NCBI GenBank assembly: GCA_017744515.1
Contig: JAGIBF010000024.1
Span: 18,823-82,822 of the forward strand
Source: Niastella sp.
Lineage (GTDB): Bacteria > Bacteroidota > Bacteroidia > Chitinophagales > Chitinophagaceae
Direction of reading: 5' to 3'
Length of the DNA: 64,000 bases
Of the stretch, positions 43,829-52,863 are shown one piece after another (the first letter of the stretch is position 1; each line of letters begins with the position of its first letter). The notes beneath the pieces were generated by a model that saw only the letters and a program-made list of their open reading frames with translations, was not told where the DNA came from and ran no database searches. The translations under genes and the position numbers were made by a program.

Positions 43829-44368
43829 CTTCTTCTCCCGCAAATACTTGTAAATTTTGATCGCACTCATCAGCACGATCACAAAGAGGATCAAACCCGT
43901 AATGCCCCACACAAAGCTGAGACTTTGCTTCACTACCACCAGCATTACGATCGCTACCAAAAAGATAGTAGCTACTTCATTCCAGATACGCAGCTGCTGC
44001 GAAGTGAATTTAAAAACACCACATTGCTGTTGCCTGAAGATGGCATGCAATGAAAAATGATAAGCATATAACCCAACAACAAATACTAATTTAATAATGA
44101 GCCACGACGGCGTCACACCCAGTAAGTACCATGTAGTAGTACCCAGTATTAAAGTCAATACAGCAGATGGCCAGGTGATACCATACCACAGACGTTTCAT
44201 CATGATGCCAAACTGCTCCCTCAATGCATCCCTTACCGGCTCAGGCTTTGCACCCGCTTCAGCATTATAGATGAACAACCGCGGCATGTAAAACATACCC
44301 GCAAACCAGGTTACAATAAAAATAATATGGAGTGCCTTGATGTATAAATACATAATGCTATTGATCAA
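43826..44368 (-). CDS. hemJ: Protoporphyrinogen IX oxidase, HemJ type (CopD-like membrane protein)
   Basis: A 180-residue membrane protein with four to five helices. The opening YIKALHIIFIVTWFAGMFYM and RLFIYNAEA match HemJ, including the conserved His in the first helix; WPSAVLTLILGTTTW and KLVFVVGLYAYHFSLH continue the pattern. HemJ oxidises protoporphyrinogen IX to protoporphyrin IX, the next-to-last heme step. The assignment over other CopD-like proteins is strengthened by ferrochelatase one base upstream and the remaining heme genes divergently placed. The stop codon lies in a word repeat. Confidence 0.88.
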   Translation of the reverse strand: MINSIMYLYIKALHIIFIVTWFAGMFYMPRLFIYNAEAGAKPEPVRDALREQFGIMMKRLWYGITWPSAVLTLILGTTTWYLLGVTPSWLIIKLVFVVGLYAYHFSLHAIFRQQQCGVFKFTSQQLRIWNEVATIFLVAIVMLVVVKQSLSFVWGITGLILFVIVLMSAIKIYKYLREKK

Positions 44369-44369
44369 A

Positions 44370-45395
44370 TTAAACAGCTTGATCCAACAAGCCCTTCAAC
44401 GCTTTCACCCAGGCAGGATGCACATTCAAACAAGGGATCAACGTAAACTCCTCACCACCTGCATGCAAAAATATTTCCCTTCCTTCCTCACCCATTTCTT
44501 CCAAAGTCTCCAGACAATCACTCACAAAGGCAGGACAAAGTATCACCAGTTTCTTAATACCCTCCTTAGGCATTTCAGCCAATCGCACAGCAGTATAAGG
44601 CTTCAGCCATTCATCACGGCCCAGTCGCGACTGGAAGGAGAAACTAAACTTGGAAGTAGGAATTTGCAAAGCCTGCGCCACACGGTTGGTAGTAACAATA
44701 CACTGATGCCGATAACAAGTCTTATGCGCTTCAGAATCTACTGCACAACAGTCTGCAGACTTCAGACAATGATTTCCGGTAACATCACTTTTATGAACAT
44801 GCCGTTCAGGAATGCCATGATAACTGAATACAATATGATCATACTCCTTTTGCAAATAAGGCTTGATACTATCTACCAAAGAGTCGAGGTAAGCAGCGTC
44901 GTCATAAAAAGGAGGAACTACAGTCAACTTAAAAGAATACTTCCCCTTGCGGTGCATTTTCTTTGCATACTCTACCGCTGTTTCATAACTCGACATAGCA
45001 TAGTGCGGATACAGTGGCACCAGTACAACTTCTTCCAGGTCGGGTTGCTTTTGCAACAGCTCGTCATACGCCGTCCAGGGAGCAGGGCTGCCATAACGCA
45101 TGGCCAGTGCCACAGGTTCATCTACCTGTTCCTGCAATGCCTGCTGCAGTTGTTTGCTGATCACAATAAGCGGAGAACCATCTTTGGTCCAGATACTCTT
45201 GTAAGCTTCCGCCGATTTAGGCGCACGGAACGGAACGATAATACCTTTGACCAGCAACGCCCTCCAAAGCAGGGGCGTATCTATGACCCTTCCATCCATC
45301 AGAAACTCATCCAGGTACCGGCGTACATCCTTTACTTCAGTAGAATCCGGAGAACCAAGATTCATCAGAACAATGCCTCTTTTAGTTGCACTCAT
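44370..45395 (-). CDS. hemH: Ferrochelatase
   Basis: A 341-residue enzyme inserting Fe2+ into protoporphyrin IX. Seen: RGIVLMNLGSPDSTEVKDV, VLVPLYPHYAMSSYETA and the active-site His in VFSYHGIPERH (H193). A Cys-rich stretch follows with C210, C216, C217, C227 and C232 (KSADCCAVD, KTCYRHQC), more cysteines than in the E. coli type enzyme and possibly a metal or [2Fe-2S] site, as reported in some bacterial ferrochelatases. Operon with hemJ, one nucleotide apart. Confidence 0.95.
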   Translation of the reverse strand: MSATKRGIVLMNLGSPDSTEVKDVRRYLDEFLMDGRVIDTPLLWRALLVKGIIVPFRAPKSAEAYKSIWTKDGSPLIVISKQLQQALQEQVDEPVALAMRYGSPAPWTAYDELLQKQPDLEEVVLVPLYPHYAMSSYETAVEYAKKMHRKGKYSFKLTVVPPFYDDAAYLDSLVDSIKPYLQKEYDHIVFSYHGIPERHVHKSDVTGNHCLKSADCCAVDSEAHKTCYRHQCIVTTNRVAQALQIPTSKFSFSFQSRLGRDEWLKPYTAVRLAEMPKEGIKKLVILCPAFVSDCLETLEEMGEEGREIFLHAGGEEFTLIPCLNVHPAWVKALKGLLDQAV

Positions 45396-45412
45396 ATCGA
45401 TAAAATAGTTTG

Positions 45413-45443
45413 CAAAAGTAATTCAGTAAGCTGCCCCAACAAT
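45413..45443 (-). promoter_or_regulatory. hemH-hemJ promoter
   Basis: On the minus strand ATTG (45443-45440), 19 nt spacer, then TACTTTTG (45420-45413): a full -7 match and 3 of 4 at -33 with the usual spacing, 17 nt before the hemH ATG. Confidence 0.6.
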
Positions 45444-45697
45444 TATTTTTTCCTGAACACAATAACATTAAAACCACATCATCCGTTACAAACGAGTGTT
45501 CGTATTGCTTAACATTCTCACGCCCGGAAACGTTTGCATCCAATCATTTCATTCGCCCGAAAACTTGTCCCATGGCTAATTCCGGTACGCATAACCCCAA
45601 AAACGGTTGACTTTTCTCACCCCTTTATGTGACACTAATCAGCAGGTAAAATGACAGAGGAATGACAGATAGATTAGGTGATTGACGCTTGCGAAAC

Positions 45698-45705
45698 TAA
45701 CTTTG
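45698..45705 (+). promoter_or_regulatory. Candidate -7 box for the hemA operon
   Basis: TAACTTTG, full TAnnTTTG match, 29 nt before the hemA ATG at 45735. Confidence 0.55.
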
Positions 45706-45734
45706 CGATGTCAATTCTCTGAACCATATTCCAC

Positions 45735-46976
45735 ATGCACGGACATAGTAGCAAAGACATATCAAAGTTTTTTATAGCTGGGATCAACTATAAGAAAACC
45801 GATGCAGCGATCAGGGGCCAGTTTGCCATCAACGACGAACAATACGCCTCCCTCCTTGCCCTCGCACCGTCTTATGGTTTACACGAATTATTTGTTCTTT
45901 CTACCTGCAACCGCACCGAAATATATGGATTCGCCGAACATGCCGGACAACTCATCCAGCTGCTTTGCGCACAAACAGAAGGCGACCCGCAAACATTCAC
46001 TCAATTAGCTTACGTAAAAAAAGGCCCCGAAGCAGTAGAACACCTGTTCGCAGTGGGAGCCGGGCTCGATTCCCAGATCCTTGGAGATTATGAGATCGTA
46101 GGTCAGTTGAAAGTATCCGTAAAGTTTGCCCGCGAAAGAACATTTGTAGGCACCTACCTTGACCGGATGGTCAACGTAGTGTTGCAAACATCCAAAGCAG
46201 TTAAGAACCACACAGCCCTCAGCGACGGTACGGTATCCGTTTCCTTCGCTGCTGTACAATACATCAAACAAAAATTCAATACCCTCGCCGGTAAAAAAAT
46301 ATTGCTGCTGGGAATTGGCAAGATCGGGCGCAGCACCTGCAAAAACCTGGTCGACTATCTCGGGACTACCGCCATTACCCTCATCAACCGCACACCGCAA
46401 AAAGCCGCAGAACTGGCCAATGAACTGGGCCTCCAACATGCCCCCATCGACCAGCTGGCCGGTTATATCGACAACTCCGACATCATACTGGTGGCCACCA
46501 ACGCGGCACACCCAACCATATTAAAAACGCACCTCGAAGGCAAGACAGATAAACTGATCATCGATCTGTCCATCCCCTACAACGTAGAGATGGCTGCTCA
46601 GGATTTACCCAATGTACATTTGGTAAACGTAGATGAACTATCAAAACTGAAGGACGAGACACTGCAGAAACGTGAAGCGGAAGTTCCCAAAGCCAGGCTC
46701 ATCATCGATGAGCATATGGCCGAGTTCATGGACTGGTTCGAAATGCGCAAGCACGTGCCAGTATTGAAAGCGGTAAAAACCAAATTACAGGAAATCCAGG
46801 CATTCCCCCTTTACCTACAGGGCCTTTCTCCCGTTTCAACAACCTGCACCATCGATGCTGATGCAAAAATTCAGCGCGTCATCAACGGCATGGCTTCCAA
46901 AATGCGCCAGGTAAACCAACGTGGCTGCTATTATATTGAAGCCATCAATGAGTTTATTGCCACGGGTTCTAACTAA
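45735..46976 (+). CDS. hemA: Glutamyl-tRNA reductase
   Basis: A 413-residue enzyme of the C5 pathway reducing Glu-tRNA to glutamate-1-semialdehyde with NADPH. The catalytic Cys is C58 in VLSTCNRTEIYG, with FIAGINYKKTDAAIR before it. LLLGIGKIGRSTCKNL is the NADPH fold, and the C-terminal dimerisation helix is present. It is the first gene of the plus-strand heme operon, 9 nt before hemC. Its product feeds HemL, encoded at the operon's far end. Confidence 0.96.
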   Translation: MHGHSSKDISKFFIAGINYKKTDAAIRGQFAINDEQYASLLALAPSYGLHELFVLSTCNRTEIYGFAEHAGQLIQLLCAQTEGDPQTFTQLAYVKKGPEAVEHLFAVGAGLDSQILGDYEIVGQLKVSVKFARERTFVGTYLDRMVNVVLQTSKAVKNHTALSDGTVSVSFAAVQYIKQKFNTLAGKKILLLGIGKIGRSTCKNLVDYLGTTAITLINRTPQKAAELANELGLQHAPIDQLAGYIDNSDIILVATNAAHPTILKTHLEGKTDKLIIDLSIPYNVEMAAQDLPNVHLVNVDELSKLKDETLQKREAEVPKARLIIDEHMAEFMDWFEMRKHVPVLKAVKTKLQEIQAFPLYLQGLSPVSTTCTIDADAKIQRVINGMASKMRQVNQRGCYYIEAINEFIATGSN

Positions 46977-46985
46977 TTTTGCGGC

Positions 46986-47969
46986 ATGAAACAAGCGATT
47001 CGCATCGGCACCAGGGAAAGCCAACTGGCCGTGTGGCAGGCTATGCAGGTAAAAGAACTGCTGGCAGGCCAAAACGTAGCAGCCGAACTGGTATACATTA
47101 AAAGTGAGGGAGATATCGACCTCAAAACCCCATTATATGAAATGGGCGTACAAGGCATCTTTACCCGTAGCCTCGATATTGCCCTGCTCAACAACCGGAT
47201 AGATATTGCCGTACATTCCATGAAAGATGTACCCACGCAATTACCCGCCGGCATCATCCCCGCCGCGGCCCTGAAACGCGCCTCCTGGAAAGATCTTTTA
47301 GTATATAAAGGAGATTGGCAAGATGTAAGTAGCAAGTTAGGATACACAGATGGCCAATGGACGACTCCAAACCCGAAACCCGAAACACCAAACCCGGAAC
47401 TCATCATCGCCACCAGCAGCATCCGCCGCAAAGCCCAATGGCTCAACCGCTATCCACAACACAACATAGATAACCTGCGCGGCAACGTAAATACCCGCCT
47501 CGCCAAAGTAGCAGAAAGCAACTGGCATGGAGCCATTTTCGCCACCGCCGGCCTCGAAAGAATTAACCTGCGCCCCGAACAATCCATCGAACTCGACTGG
47601 ATGCTACCCGCGCCCGCACAAGGCGCTATCATGGTGGTGTGCCGAGCTGAAGACAAGGAGATCACCAATATTTGTGCGGCATTCAATGACACAGACACAG
47701 CTTTGTGTACCCAAATAGAACGTGACTTCTTAAGAGCCCTGTTGGGTGGATGCTCTACTCCTATCAGCGCATTGGCAGAAGTAAAGAACCAACAGATATA
47801 TTTTCAGGGCAATATCCTCTCAGTAGATGGCAAACAAAAAGCCGCTATTGAAAAAACAATACCCTTTGATGCAGCCACCGGTGCAGGAGCCTTGTTGGCA
47901 AAAGAACTGCTGGCCAACGGCGGACAGGCAATCGCAGATGGCATTCAGAAAAAAGAGGTAACCAATTAA
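46986..47969 (+). CDS. hemC: Hydroxymethylbilane synthase (porphobilinogen deaminase)
   Basis: A 327-residue enzyme polymerising four porphobilinogens. Seen: RIGTRESQLAVWQA, VHSMKDVPTQLPAG, ATSSIRRKAQWLNRYP, and the dipyrromethane attachment Cys in LLGGCSTPIS (near 256). Between DLLVYKGDW and IIATSSIRRK lies an unusual Pro-rich segment (TTPNPKPETPNPEL, 126-139) encoded by a tandem word repeat; relatives are shorter here, so it is probably an in-frame insertion. Followed one base later by hemD. Confidence 0.95.
   Translation: MKQAIRIGTRESQLAVWQAMQVKELLAGQNVAAELVYIKSEGDIDLKTPLYEMGVQGIFTRSLDIALLNNRIDIAVHSMKDVPTQLPAGIIPAAALKRASWKDLLVYKGDWQDVSSKLGYTDGQWTTPNPKPETPNPELIIATSSIRRKAQWLNRYPQHNIDNLRGNVNTRLAKVAESNWHGAIFATAGLERINLRPEQSIELDWMLPAPAQGAIMVVCRAEDKEITNICAAFNDTDTALCTQIERDFLRALLGGCSTPISALAEVKNQQIYFQGNILSVDGKQKAAIEKTIPFDAATGAGALLAKELLANGGQAIADGIQKKEVTN
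47367..47400 (+). repeat. AACCCGAAACC word repeat inside hemC
   Basis: AACCCGAAACCCGAAACACC and AAACCCGGAAC form an imperfect tandem of an 8-9-nt word within the coding frame. The encoded residues 128-139 are PNPKPETPNPEL. Confidence 0.65.
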
Positions 47970-47970
47970 T

Positions 47971-48705
47971 ATGGCTCACCATACCATACTCAGCACCAAA
48001 AAAATGGATCCGGCGCTCAAGGCAGCCACGGAACAAAAAGGTGTGGAAGTATTGGAAGAAGAATTTATTAACACCAAAACTATACTGACCATGGCCAAAT
48101 ACCAGGAGATATGGCCATGGATAAACACCACGAGTGAGGTTGCCGTAATATTTACCAGTCAGCATGCAGTAGCAGCAGTAGATAAATATTTGCACGGAGG
48201 TGATGGCTTGTACGTACCTGGTCATTGGAATGTATTCTGCTTAAATGGCGCTACGAAAGAAGCAGCAATACAACTGCTGTCCGAAGAACAGATCATCGAC
48301 ACAGCGCCCAATGCTACCGAACTGGCAGCGAAGATCATTGCCAACAGTCAATATAAACAGGTAGTATTCTTTTGCGGCAACCAGCGACGCGACGAGTTGC
48401 CACACCTGTTAAAAGAAGCCGGCGTTGAAGTAATAGAAATAGTCGTGTACGAAACCATTGCCACACCAGTGTTGACACCCAACAATATTGATGCGGTACT
48501 GTTTTTTAGTCCGAGTGCCGTAAAGAGCTTTTTTTCGATCAATACCCTGAAGAAAGATACTGCCTGCATTGCCATTGGTGACACCACCGCAGCAGCGATA
48601 AGCGAGTATACAAGCAACAAAGTGATCACCAGTGAAGCGCCCACCCAGCAAAAGATGCTGGACAGCGCCTTACTTTACCTGCAAAACATCGATTTACATA
48701 AATAG
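47971..48705 (+). CDS. hemD: Uroporphyrinogen-III synthase
   Basis: A 244-residue enzyme that closes and inverts ring D of hydroxymethylbilane. HemD is poorly conserved; the two-lobed pattern is recognisable by VAVIFTSQHAVAAVDKYL, FCLNGATKEAA, VVFFCGNQRRDELP, VVYETIATPVL and AVLFFSPSAVKSFF then CIAIGDTTAAAI. The position between hemC and hemE confirms it. Confidence 0.92.
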   Translation: MAHHTILSTKKMDPALKAATEQKGVEVLEEEFINTKTILTMAKYQEIWPWINTTSEVAVIFTSQHAVAAVDKYLHGGDGLYVPGHWNVFCLNGATKEAAIQLLSEEQIIDTAPNATELAAKIIANSQYKQVVFFCGNQRRDELPHLLKEAGVEVIEIVVYETIATPVLTPNNIDAVLFFSPSAVKSFFSINTLKKDTACIAIGDTTAAAISEYTSNKVITSEAPTQQKMLDSALLYLQNIDLHK

Positions 48706-48720
48706 CAAGAACCTTCACAT

Positions 48721-49797
48721 ATGACATCATCCATTCAGAACGCATCAGCAACAACAGCAAGTACAAAATTGCAGAACGACCTGATATTACGCACCCTGCG
48801 CGGAGAACAAACAGAACGTACACCGGTATGGATGATGCGTCAGGCAGGCCGCTACCTGCCCGATTATATCAAGCTCCGCGAGAAGTATTCCTTCTTCGAA
48901 CGTTGCGAAACACCTGAGTTGGCCACAGAGATCACCCTCCAGCCCATCGACCAGGTAGGCGTAGATGCTGCTATTATCTTCTCGGATATATTAGTTGTTC
49001 CTAAAGCCATGGGCCTGGAAGTACAACTGCTGGAAGGCAAAGGCCCCTTCTTACCCGATCCCATCAAACAAGCCAGCGACCTCAACAGGATACACATTCC
49101 CGATGTGCAGGAAAAGCTGGGCTATGTATTCGATGCCCTGCGCTTAACGAAGAAAGAATTGAACGGCCGCGTGCCCCTCATTGGTTTCGCCGGTGCTCCC
49201 TGGACCTTGCTGTGCTACATGGTACAAGGCAAAGGCTCCAAAACATTTGATGACGCAAAAGCATTCTGCTACACCCAGCCCGAAACAGCCCATCGCCTCC
49301 TGCAGATGATCACCGATACTACGATCGCTTACCTGAAAGAACAGGTAAAAGCAGGCGCTGACGTAATACAGATATTCGATAGCTGGGGCGGCTTACTGAG
49401 CCCTGCCGACTTTGAAAACATTTCCCTCCGCTATATCCGCCAGATCGTGGCAGCGTTGAAAGAAGAAGTGCTGACTATCGTTTTCGCCAAAGGCGCCTGG
49501 CACTCACTGGAAGGCATGGCGGCAACCGGCGCACATGGCCTGGGCATCGACTGGTGCATCGCACCAGCCCTCGCCCGGCAGATGGCAGGCTCCAAAGTCG
49601 TACTGCAAGGCAATTTCGATCCTGCTAAACTGCTGTCGCCCATCCCCGTTATTGAGCAGGAAGTGACACAAATGCTGCAGGCATTCGGTGGCCACGGACA
49701 CATTGCCAACCTGGGGCATGGTATTTTACCGAATGTTCCGGTAGACCATGCAAAAGCCTTTGTGAATACGGTAAAGAACTACCGGCACAAAGCATGA
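48721..49797 (+). CDS. hemE: Uroporphyrinogen decarboxylase
   Basis: A 358-residue cofactor-free enzyme decarboxylating uroporphyrinogen III to coproporphyrinogen III. The signature [44 protein letters not shown] and [16 protein letters not shown] are present. Length is typical. Hem operon, 15 nt after hemD. Confidence 0.96.
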   Translation: MTSSIQNASATTASTKLQNDLILRTLRGEQTERTPVWMMRQAGRYLPDYIKLREKYSFFERCETPELATEITLQPIDQVGVDAAIIFSDILVVPKAMGLEVQLLEGKGPFLPDPIKQASDLNRIHIPDVQEKLGYVFDALRLTKKELNGRVPLIGFAGAPWTLLCYMVQGKGSKTFDDAKAFCYTQPETAHRLLQMITDTTIAYLKEQVKAGADVIQIFDSWGGLLSPADFENISLRYIRQIVAALKEEVLTIVFAKGAWHSLEGMAATGAHGLGIDWCIAPALARQMAGSKVVLQGNFDPAKLLSPIPVIEQEVTQMLQAFGGHGHIANLGHGILPNVPVDHAKAFVNTVKNYRHKA

Positions 49798-49814
49798 ACT
49801 AAAAATATGCACAC

Positions 49815-50822
49815 ATGAAAGCACAACTTGTAAAGTATATAGCCGGATTTGCAATCCTGTGTTTATCATTCTCCACCACAGTTGCCCAATCACCAAAAGC
49901 ATTGGGCCTCTGCCTGGAAAACTATGAGTATCCCTTTCCGGTACAATACATCAGCTTCACCATACAAGGTCAGCCCGTAAAAATGGCCTATATGGATGTG
50001 CAGCCTGCCAGCGCCAACGGCAAAGTAATATTACTGTTGCACGGCAAGAATTTCAACGGCGCTTACTGGCGGCAAACAGCACAGGCATTGACAGAAAAAG
50101 GATACCGGGTGATCATCCCCGATCAGATCGGCTTTGGCAAATCATCCAAGCCCACTGCCATCCAATATACTTTTCAGTTGCTGGCGCAAAACACCAAAGC
50201 ATTACTGGACACTTTACAGGTAAACAAAGTATCCGTATTGGGTCATTCGATGGGAGGTATGTTGGCAACTCGCTTTACCCTCATGTATCCCGATAAAGTA
50301 GAGAAGTTTATCCTCGAAAACCCTATCGGTCTGGAAGATTGGAAACTGAAAGTACCTTATCAGCCAGTAGAAACATGGTATCAATCAGAACTGAAACAGA
50401 ACTACAATAGCATCAGGCAATATCAGCTCGACAATTACTACGGCGGTCAATGGAAACCTGCTTATGACGAGTGGGTAAACCTGCTGGCAGGCTGGACCCT
50501 GAGCCCCGAATACAGCCGTATTGCCTGGAATGCAGCCCTTACCTATGATATGATCTTCACCCAGCCCGTAGTATACGAGTTTGAACAGATCAAAACACCT
50601 ACGCTATTGATCATCGGTCAACGAGATCGTACGGCACTGGGTAAGGCACAAGCCCCGGAAGCAGTAAGGAAAACGCTAGGCGACTATCCTGCACTGGGCA
50701 AACAGACCCGTGATAAAATAAAGAACGCTAAACTGGTTGAACTCGACAATGTGGGACACCTGCCCCATATTGAAGCCTTCGACCGGTTTATACAACCCCT
50801 TTTGCAATTCCTTCAATCATGA
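49815..50822 (+). CDS. Exported alpha/beta hydrolase within the heme operon
   Basis: A 335-residue protein with a signal peptide (about 1-24, ending TTVAQ). The alpha/beta-hydrolase core has the oxyanion-loop LLLHGKNFNGAYW, nucleophile elbow VLGHSMGGM (S145), Asp in IIGQRDRTALGK (near 274) and His in DNVGHLPHIE (near 317). It is 17 nt after hemE and overlaps the hemF start by 4 nt (ATGA), so it is translated together with heme enzymes although exported. No heme-related role is known to me for it. Confidence 0.88.
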   Translation: MKAQLVKYIAGFAILCLSFSTTVAQSPKALGLCLENYEYPFPVQYISFTIQGQPVKMAYMDVQPASANGKVILLLHGKNFNGAYWRQTAQALTEKGYRVIIPDQIGFGKSSKPTAIQYTFQLLAQNTKALLDTLQVNKVSVLGHSMGGMLATRFTLMYPDKVEKFILENPIGLEDWKLKVPYQPVETWYQSELKQNYNSIRQYQLDNYYGGQWKPAYDEWVNLLAGWTLSPEYSRIAWNAALTYDMIFTQPVVYEFEQIKTPTLLIIGQRDRTALGKAQAPEAVRKTLGDYPALGKQTRDKIKNAKLVELDNVGHLPHIEAFDRFIQPLLQFLQS

Positions 50823-51754
50823 GCACTGAGACAACATCCACTCCGGGCATCAAAGAAAGCTGGATCAGCTATGTCCACGACTTGCAAAACCGCATCTGTC
50901 GTGGCCTTGAACAAGCCGATGGAGAAGCCACCTTCAAAGAGGACCAATGGCAACGCCCCGAAGGGGGTGGCGGCAAAACAAGAGTCATTGCAAACGGTAA
51001 AGTATTTGAGAAAGGAGGCGTGAATACATCTGTCGTATTTGGTCCGGTTACTGACCTCATGCGCACACAACTCAAGATCGATGGCGACAACTGGTTTGCC
51101 TGCGGCCTTTCACTGGTGCTGCACCCCAACAACCCATTTGTGCCCACCGTACATTGCAACTACCGTATGTTCGAACTATACAACGCCAATGGAGAAGCCA
51201 TTGACCGGTGGTTTGGTGGCGGCACCGATCTTACACCTTACTACCTGATCGAAGAAGACGCAAAACACTTTCACGGTACTTATAAAGAAGTGTGCGACCG
51301 TTTTGACGCTTTCTTCTACCCCAGGTTCAAAAAAGAGTGCGACGAATATTTCGTGAATAAGCACCGCAATAACGAGCGCAGGGGCATTGGGGGTATCTTC
51401 TACGATTACCAGCGCCCCAATGCACAACAGGATGTTGATTACTGGATGAACTTTGGCAAAGCCTGTGGAGATGCCTTTCTGCCGGCTTACCTTCCCATTG
51501 TTGAAAAAAGAAAGAACACACCGTATACCCCGGCCAACAAATACTGGCAGGAAATACGCAGAGGAAGGTACACCGAGTTTAACCTCGTACACGACAGGGG
51601 TACTATCTTTGGTCTCAAGACCAACGGACGCATCGAGAGCATATTGATGAGCCTGCCCCCAACCGTACGGTTTGACTATAACTACCAGCCAGAAGCAGGA
51701 TCGGAAGAATACAAGCTGCAACAAGTATGTTTGCAGCCGGTTAATTGGGTTTAA
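50819..51754 (+). CDS. hemF: Oxygen-dependent coproporphyrinogen III oxidase
   Basis: A 311-residue enzyme converting coproporphyrinogen III to protoporphyrinogen IX with O2. Seen: FGPVTDLM, NPFVPTVHCNYRMFE, the signature RWFGGGTDLTPYYL, RGIGGIFYDYQRP and EFNLVHDRGTIFGL with a final SILMSLPP. Use of HemF points to aerobic life; no hemN lies in the window. Its start overlaps the stop of the alpha/beta-hydrolase gene. Confidence 0.96.
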   Translation: MSTETTSTPGIKESWISYVHDLQNRICRGLEQADGEATFKEDQWQRPEGGGGKTRVIANGKVFEKGGVNTSVVFGPVTDLMRTQLKIDGDNWFACGLSLVLHPNNPFVPTVHCNYRMFELYNANGEAIDRWFGGGTDLTPYYLIEEDAKHFHGTYKEVCDRFDAFFYPRFKKECDEYFVNKHRNNERRGIGGIFYDYQRPNAQQDVDYWMNFGKACGDAFLPAYLPIVEKRKNTPYTPANKYWQEIRRGRYTEFNLVHDRGTIFGLKTNGRIESILMSLPPTVRFDYNYQPEAGSEEYKLQQVCLQPVNWV

Positions 51755-51788
51755 TAATTGTTGGCCCCGGAGCCTTAAAATATAAAGT

Positions 51789-52763
51789 ATGTACTTACAA
51801 AGAAGAAACAGGATACTGCGTCAATCACCAGCCATCCGTTCATTGGTAGCAGAAACCATCCTTACACCGAATGATTTTATCGTGCCGCTGTTTATCGTGG
51901 AAGGAACCAATGTGAAGGAAGAGATTTCTTCCATGCCCGGCTACTACCGCCTGAGCCTTGACAACACCGTAAAGGAAGTGAAGGAACTCTGGAAGATGGG
52001 ATTGAAAAGCGTATTGCTGTTCATCAAATGCAAAGACGAACTAAAAGACAATAAAGGAACAGAAGCAGTAAACCCACAAGGTTTAATGCAAAGAAGCATC
52101 AGAGCTATCAAAGATGCCTGCCCCGATATGTTGATCATGACCGACGTAGCCTTAGACCCTTTTTCTTCTTTTGGGCATGATGGTATTGTAGAAGGAAGTG
52201 AGATCGTGAACGATGCTACGGTGGAAGTGTTGGCCAATATGAGCGTGAGCCATGCACAGGCAGGCGCCGACTTTGTGGCCCCCAGCGATATGATGGACGG
52301 ACGCATTGGCGCCATCCGTCAGGCGCTGGAAGAAAACGGTTTCACCAAAACAGGCATCATGAGCTACAGCGCCAAGTATGCTTCCTGCTTTTATGGCCCC
52401 TTCCGGGATGCATTGGATTCAGCACCCGGCTTTGGCGATAAGAAAACGTACCAGATGGATTACAGCAACCGCACAGAAGCCATCAAAGAAACACTGATGG
52501 ATGTGCAGGAAGGAGCAGACATTGTAATGGTGAAACCCGCACTGGCTTATCTCGATATCATTCGTGAAGTAAAAAACAATGTAGATATTCCTGTGAGCGC
52601 CTATAACATCAGCGGAGAATACGCCATGATCAAGGCTGCTGCTAAAATGGGCTGGCTCAACGAAGACAAAGCCATCCTCGAAACCTTAACCGCTATCAAA
52701 CGTGCCGGCGCAGACCTGATTGCCACCTATTTTGCCAAAGACGCCGTAAGACTATTGACGTGA
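51789..52763 (+). CDS. hemB: Delta-aminolevulinic acid dehydratase (porphobilinogen synthase)
   Basis: A 324-residue enzyme condensing two 5-aminolevulinates. Schiff-base lysines are K196 (SYSAKYASCFYGPF) and K249 (IVMVKPALAYLD). The metal loop reads TDVALDPFSSFGHDGIV, lacking the Cys cluster of Zn-type enzymes and resembling the Mg-dependent plant and Bradyrhizobium type. The final TGA codon (52761-52763) is part of the 33-nt left arm of the element that separates hemB from hemL. Confidence 0.95.
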   Translation: MYLQRRNRILRQSPAIRSLVAETILTPNDFIVPLFIVEGTNVKEEISSMPGYYRLSLDNTVKEVKELWKMGLKSVLLFIKCKDELKDNKGTEAVNPQGLMQRSIRAIKDACPDMLIMTDVALDPFSSFGHDGIVEGSEIVNDATVEVLANMSVSHAQAGADFVAPSDMMDGRIGAIRQALEENGFTKTGIMSYSAKYASCFYGPFRDALDSAPGFGDKKTYQMDYSNRTEAIKETLMDVQEGADIVMVKPALAYLDIIREVKNNVDIPVSAYNISGEYAMIKAAAKMGWLNEDKAILETLTAIKRAGADLIATYFAKDAVRLLT

Positions 52764-52791
52764 GATGTGAAAAGTGAGACGTGAGAGAGAC
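52759..52791 (+). repeat. Left terminal arm of the four-helix-bundle element
   Basis: Begins CGTGAGATGTGAAAAGTGAG; bases 3-5 are the hemB stop codon. Matches the left arm at 34848 at 24 of the first 26 positions. Confidence 0.85.
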
Positions 52792-52863
52792 AAGGTTGAC
52801 TAACATATAAAACATGAGATCGAGTACTAACATTAAAAGTTACTACTTAATCAATCTTTAACT

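Larger units (their letters stand above)
45396..45734. other. Divergent regulatory region between hemH and hemA
   Basis: A 339-nt gene-free stretch. It holds the hemH promoter near the left end, the hemA -7 box near the right end, and two AATGACAGA direct repeats 11 nt apart (about 45649-45669) between them. No terminator or small gene is seen. Confidence 0.6.

Noticed and set aside
45649..45669. Two AATGACAGA direct repeats as a regulator site
   Set aside because: Only two short copies upstream of hemA; not enough to call an operator, so it is only mentioned in the intergenic description.
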